NCBI GenBank assembly: GCA_963965975.1
Contig: OZ014418.1
Location: 4,600,775-4,664,774, forward strand
Source of the DNA: Xestospongia bergquistia
Lineage: Eukaryota > Porifera > Demospongiae > Haplosclerida > Petrosiidae
DNA: 64,000 bases
Direction of reading: 5' to 3'
A program made the translations under genes and the position numbers. Under the pieces are notes generated by a model. The model was not told the origin of the DNA. It saw only the letters and a program-made list of their open reading frames with translations, and searched no databases. Every line of letters begins with the position of its first letter. The first letter of the stretch is position 1. Below are positions 61,950 to 64,000 of the stretch, piece by piece.

Positions 61950-64000
61950 GGACTCAATGGGACTAAAAAAATAAACTGCTATTAACAGTTCAGAAAGTTG
62001 GTTTGCATTAACCCTCTAAAGTCTTTAATTTAAAGACTTTAGAAGGTTTAGACTATTGAGTGAAGTTTTTTAAAGTAAACTGATAGGTCTAAAGGACTCT
62101 ATGGGACTTACTAAATTAACTGCTATTAAGAGTTTAGTAGTTTGGTTTGCATTAACACTCTAAAGTCTTTAATTTAAAGACTTTAGTAGGTTTAAACTAT
62201 TGAGTAAAGTTTATAAAGTAAACTGCTCAGTCTAAAGGACTCTATGGGACTAAAGAAATAAAATGCTATTAACAGTTTAGTAAGTTGGTTTGCATTAACA
62301 CTCTAAAGTCTTTAATTTAAAGACTTATAAGGTTTAGACTATTGGGTAAAGTTTATAAGGTAGACTGCTAACTTTAAATGACTCTATGGGACTAAAGAAA
62401 TAAACTGCTATTAACAGTTCAGTAAGTTTGTTTGCATTAACGCTCTAAAGTCTTTAATTTAAAGACTTTAGAAGGTTTAGAGTATATAGTGAAGTTTATG
62501 AAGTAAACAGCTCAGTCTAAAGGGCTCTATGAAACTAACTAAATAAACTATTATTAACAGTTTAATAAGTTCGTCTGCATTAACACTCTAAAGTCTTTAA
62601 TTTAAAGACTTTAGAAGGTTTAGACTATTGAGTAAAGTTTATAAAGTAAACTGCTCAGTATAAAGGACTCTATGGGACTAAAGAAATAAACTGCTATTCA
62701 CAGTTTAGTAAGTTTGTTTGCGTTAACGCTCTAAAGTCTTTAATTTAAAGACTTTAGAAAGTTTAGAGTATTGAGTGAAGTTTATAAAGTATAGAGCTCA
62801 GTCTAAAGGGCTCTATGAAACTAAATAAATAAACTATTATTAACAGTTTAGTAAGTTAGTTTGTGATAACACTATAAAGTCTTTAATTTAAAGACTTTAG
62901 AAGGTTTAGACTATTTAGTAAAGTTTATAAAGTAAACTGCTCAGTCTAAAGGACTCTATGGGACTAAAGAAATAAACTGCTATTAACAGTTTAGTAAGTT
63001 GGTTTGCATTAACCCTCTAAAGTCTTTAATTTAAAAACTTTAGAAGGGTTAGACTATTGAGTGAAGTTTGTAAAGTAAACTGATAGGTCTAAAGGACTCT
63101 ATGGGACTAACTAAATTAACTGTTATTAACAGTTTATTAAGTTTGTTTGCATTAACACTCTAAAGTCTTTAATTTGAAGACTTTGGAAGGTTTGAACTAT
63201 TGAGTAATGTTTATAAAGTAAACTGCTCAGTCTAAAGGACTCTATGGGACTAAAGAAATAAACTGCTATTAACAGTTTAGTAAGTTGGTTTGCATTAACC
63301 CTCTAAAGTCTTTAATTTAAAGACTTTAGAAGGTTTAGAGTATTGAGTGAAGTTTGTAAAGTAAAGTGATAGGTCTAAAGGACTCTATGGGACTAACTAA
63401 ATTAACTGTTATTAAGAGTTTAGTAAGTTGGTTTGCATTAACACTCTAAAGTCTTTAATTTAAAGACTTTAGAAGGTTTAAACTATTGAGTAAATTTTAT
63501 AAAGTAAACTGCTCAGTCTAAAGGACTCTATGGGACTAACTAAATAAACTGTTATTAACAGTTTAGTAAGTTGGTTTGCATTAGCATCTAAAGTCTTTAA
63601 TTTAAAGACTTTAGAAGGTTTAAACAATTGAGTAAAGTTTATAAAGTAAACTGCTCAGTTTAAAGGACTCTATGGGACTAAAAAAATAAACTGCTATTAA
63701 CAGTTTAGTAAGTTGGTTTGCATTAACCCTCTAAAGTCTTTAATTTAAAGACTTTAGAAGGTTTAGACTATTGAGTGAAGTTTTTTAAAGTAAACTGATA
63801 GGTCTAAAGGACTCTATGGTACTAACTAAATTAACTGCTATTAACAGTTTAGTTAGTTCGTTTGCATTAACACTCTAAAGTCTTTAATTTAAAGACTTTA
63901 GAAGGTTTAAACTATTGAGTAAACTTTATAAAGTAAACTGCTCAGTCTAAAGGACTCTATGGGACTAAAGAAATAAACTGCTATTAACAGTTCAGTAAGT
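61950..64000 (+). repeat. Segmental repeat R, copy 2, continuing past the window edge
   Basis: This is the second copy of segment R. It carries two additional monomers (about 63,228-63,515, 286-287 bp) that copy 1 lacks, or that copy 1 has lost. The similarity continues to base 64,000 without decay, so the right boundary of this duplication lies outside the window. Confidence 0.83.

Larger units (their letters stand above)
1..64000 (+). repeat. Satellite DNA array, 142-143 bp monomer, about 448 copies
   Basis: The whole window is a head-to-tail tandem array. The landmark GGACTCTATGG, or a near variant, recurs every 142-143 bp from base 27 to the right edge, always on the plus strand, and no reverse-oriented block was seen. 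The consensus is about 29% GC and contains no CpG; CpGs appear only as scattered variants. Adjacent A and B monomers differ at about 10 of 143 positions. The array begins and ends inside a monomer, so it extends beyond both edges. There is no gene, RNA or transposon: stops occur in all frames and the monomer length shifts frame at each copy. The family knowledge used is that long arrays of near-nucleosome-length AT-rich monomers mark eukaryotic heterochromatin. A centromeric role is possible but not shown by sequence. Confidence 0.98.

Noticed and set aside
1-64000. Protein-coding genes on either strand
   Set aside because: The repeat unit contains stops in all frames on both strands and shifts frame at every monomer, so any ATG-started stretch is short and repeats with the array.
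1-64000. CRISPR-like array of repeats and spacers
   Set aside because: There are no unique spacers. The whole 142-143-bp unit is repeated, with similar divergence across its length.
1-64000. Telomeric, rDNA, tRNA or histone repeats
   Set aside because: No TTAGGG-type short tandem motif and no rRNA- or tRNA-like segments are present; the unit resembles none of these.
1-64000. Assignment to a named species satellite
   Set aside because: About 142-bp AT-rich satellites are known from several lineages, but I cannot match this sequence from memory and length is not diagnostic. A database search with one monomer would decide.

Overview
The window is one uninterrupted tandem satellite DNA array. 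From base 1 to base 64,000 it consists only of head-to-tail copies of an AT-rich monomer (about 29% GC in the consensus) of 142-143 bp. There are roughly 448 copies, all in the same orientation. I found no protein gene, RNA gene, transposon or unique-sequence island. The monomer length is not a multiple of three and the sequence is full of TAA/TAG/TGA on both strands, so nothing here can be coding. Such an array points to eukaryotic constitutive heterochromatin (centromeric, pericentromeric or subtelomeric). The species cannot be read from the sequence. Satellites with about 142-bp AT-rich monomers are known, for example in tenebrionid beetles, but length alone is not evidence of kinship.

Each monomer carries four short dyad symmetries in a fixed order: AGTC/GACT around a TAAAG loop; an imperfect AACTGYTA/TAACAGTT dyad; a perfect 13+1+13 palindrome (arm CTAAAGTCTTTAA); and GTTTA/TAAAC, again around a TAAAG loop. 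Monomers fall into recurrent diagnostic subtypes, which I name A, B, C, D, E, F and G. The background is an A/B dimer of about 286 bp whose two halves differ at about 10 positions. C, D, E, F and G are inserted into it in recurrent orders.

Layout. 0-4 kb: 12-mer (about 1,714 bp) and 14-mer (about 2,001 bp) relations. 3.3-11.5 kb: D-cassettes (five monomers, marked by AGATCT and ACTAGT) and a recent 2,143-bp (15-mer) tandem duplication. 11.5-18 kb: mostly A/B background with D-cassettes, plus a stacked duplication at 14.3-16.4 kb (two 570-bp backward jumps, total 1,141 bp). 18-34 kb: G-containing arrays, including a G-C-A'-B 4-mer (about 571 bp) on both sides of an apparently perfect 1,001-bp duplication (24.6-26.7 kb). 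34.5-39.7 kb: two copies of an 18-mer (2,571 bp). 39.8-52.4 kb: large duplicated segments 7.42 and 7.85 kb apart. 53-54.6 kb: a degraded patch with a truncated monomer. 54.6-64 kb: three copies of a 999-bp 7-mer and a segment duplicated 6.7-7.0 kb apart that runs off the right edge.

The parts work together as a record of array evolution. Unequal exchange has copied blocks of 2, 4, 7, 12, 14, 15, 18 and about 50 monomers on top of each other, so there is no single higher-order unit. The points most worth checking are the conserved palindromic architecture (including apparent compensatory changes in one dyad and a T/A flip at the centre of the main palindrome), the zoned distribution of subtypes, and whether the youngest duplications are real or assembly artefacts. 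All lengths and shifts were measured by hand from motif positions; no alignment was run.
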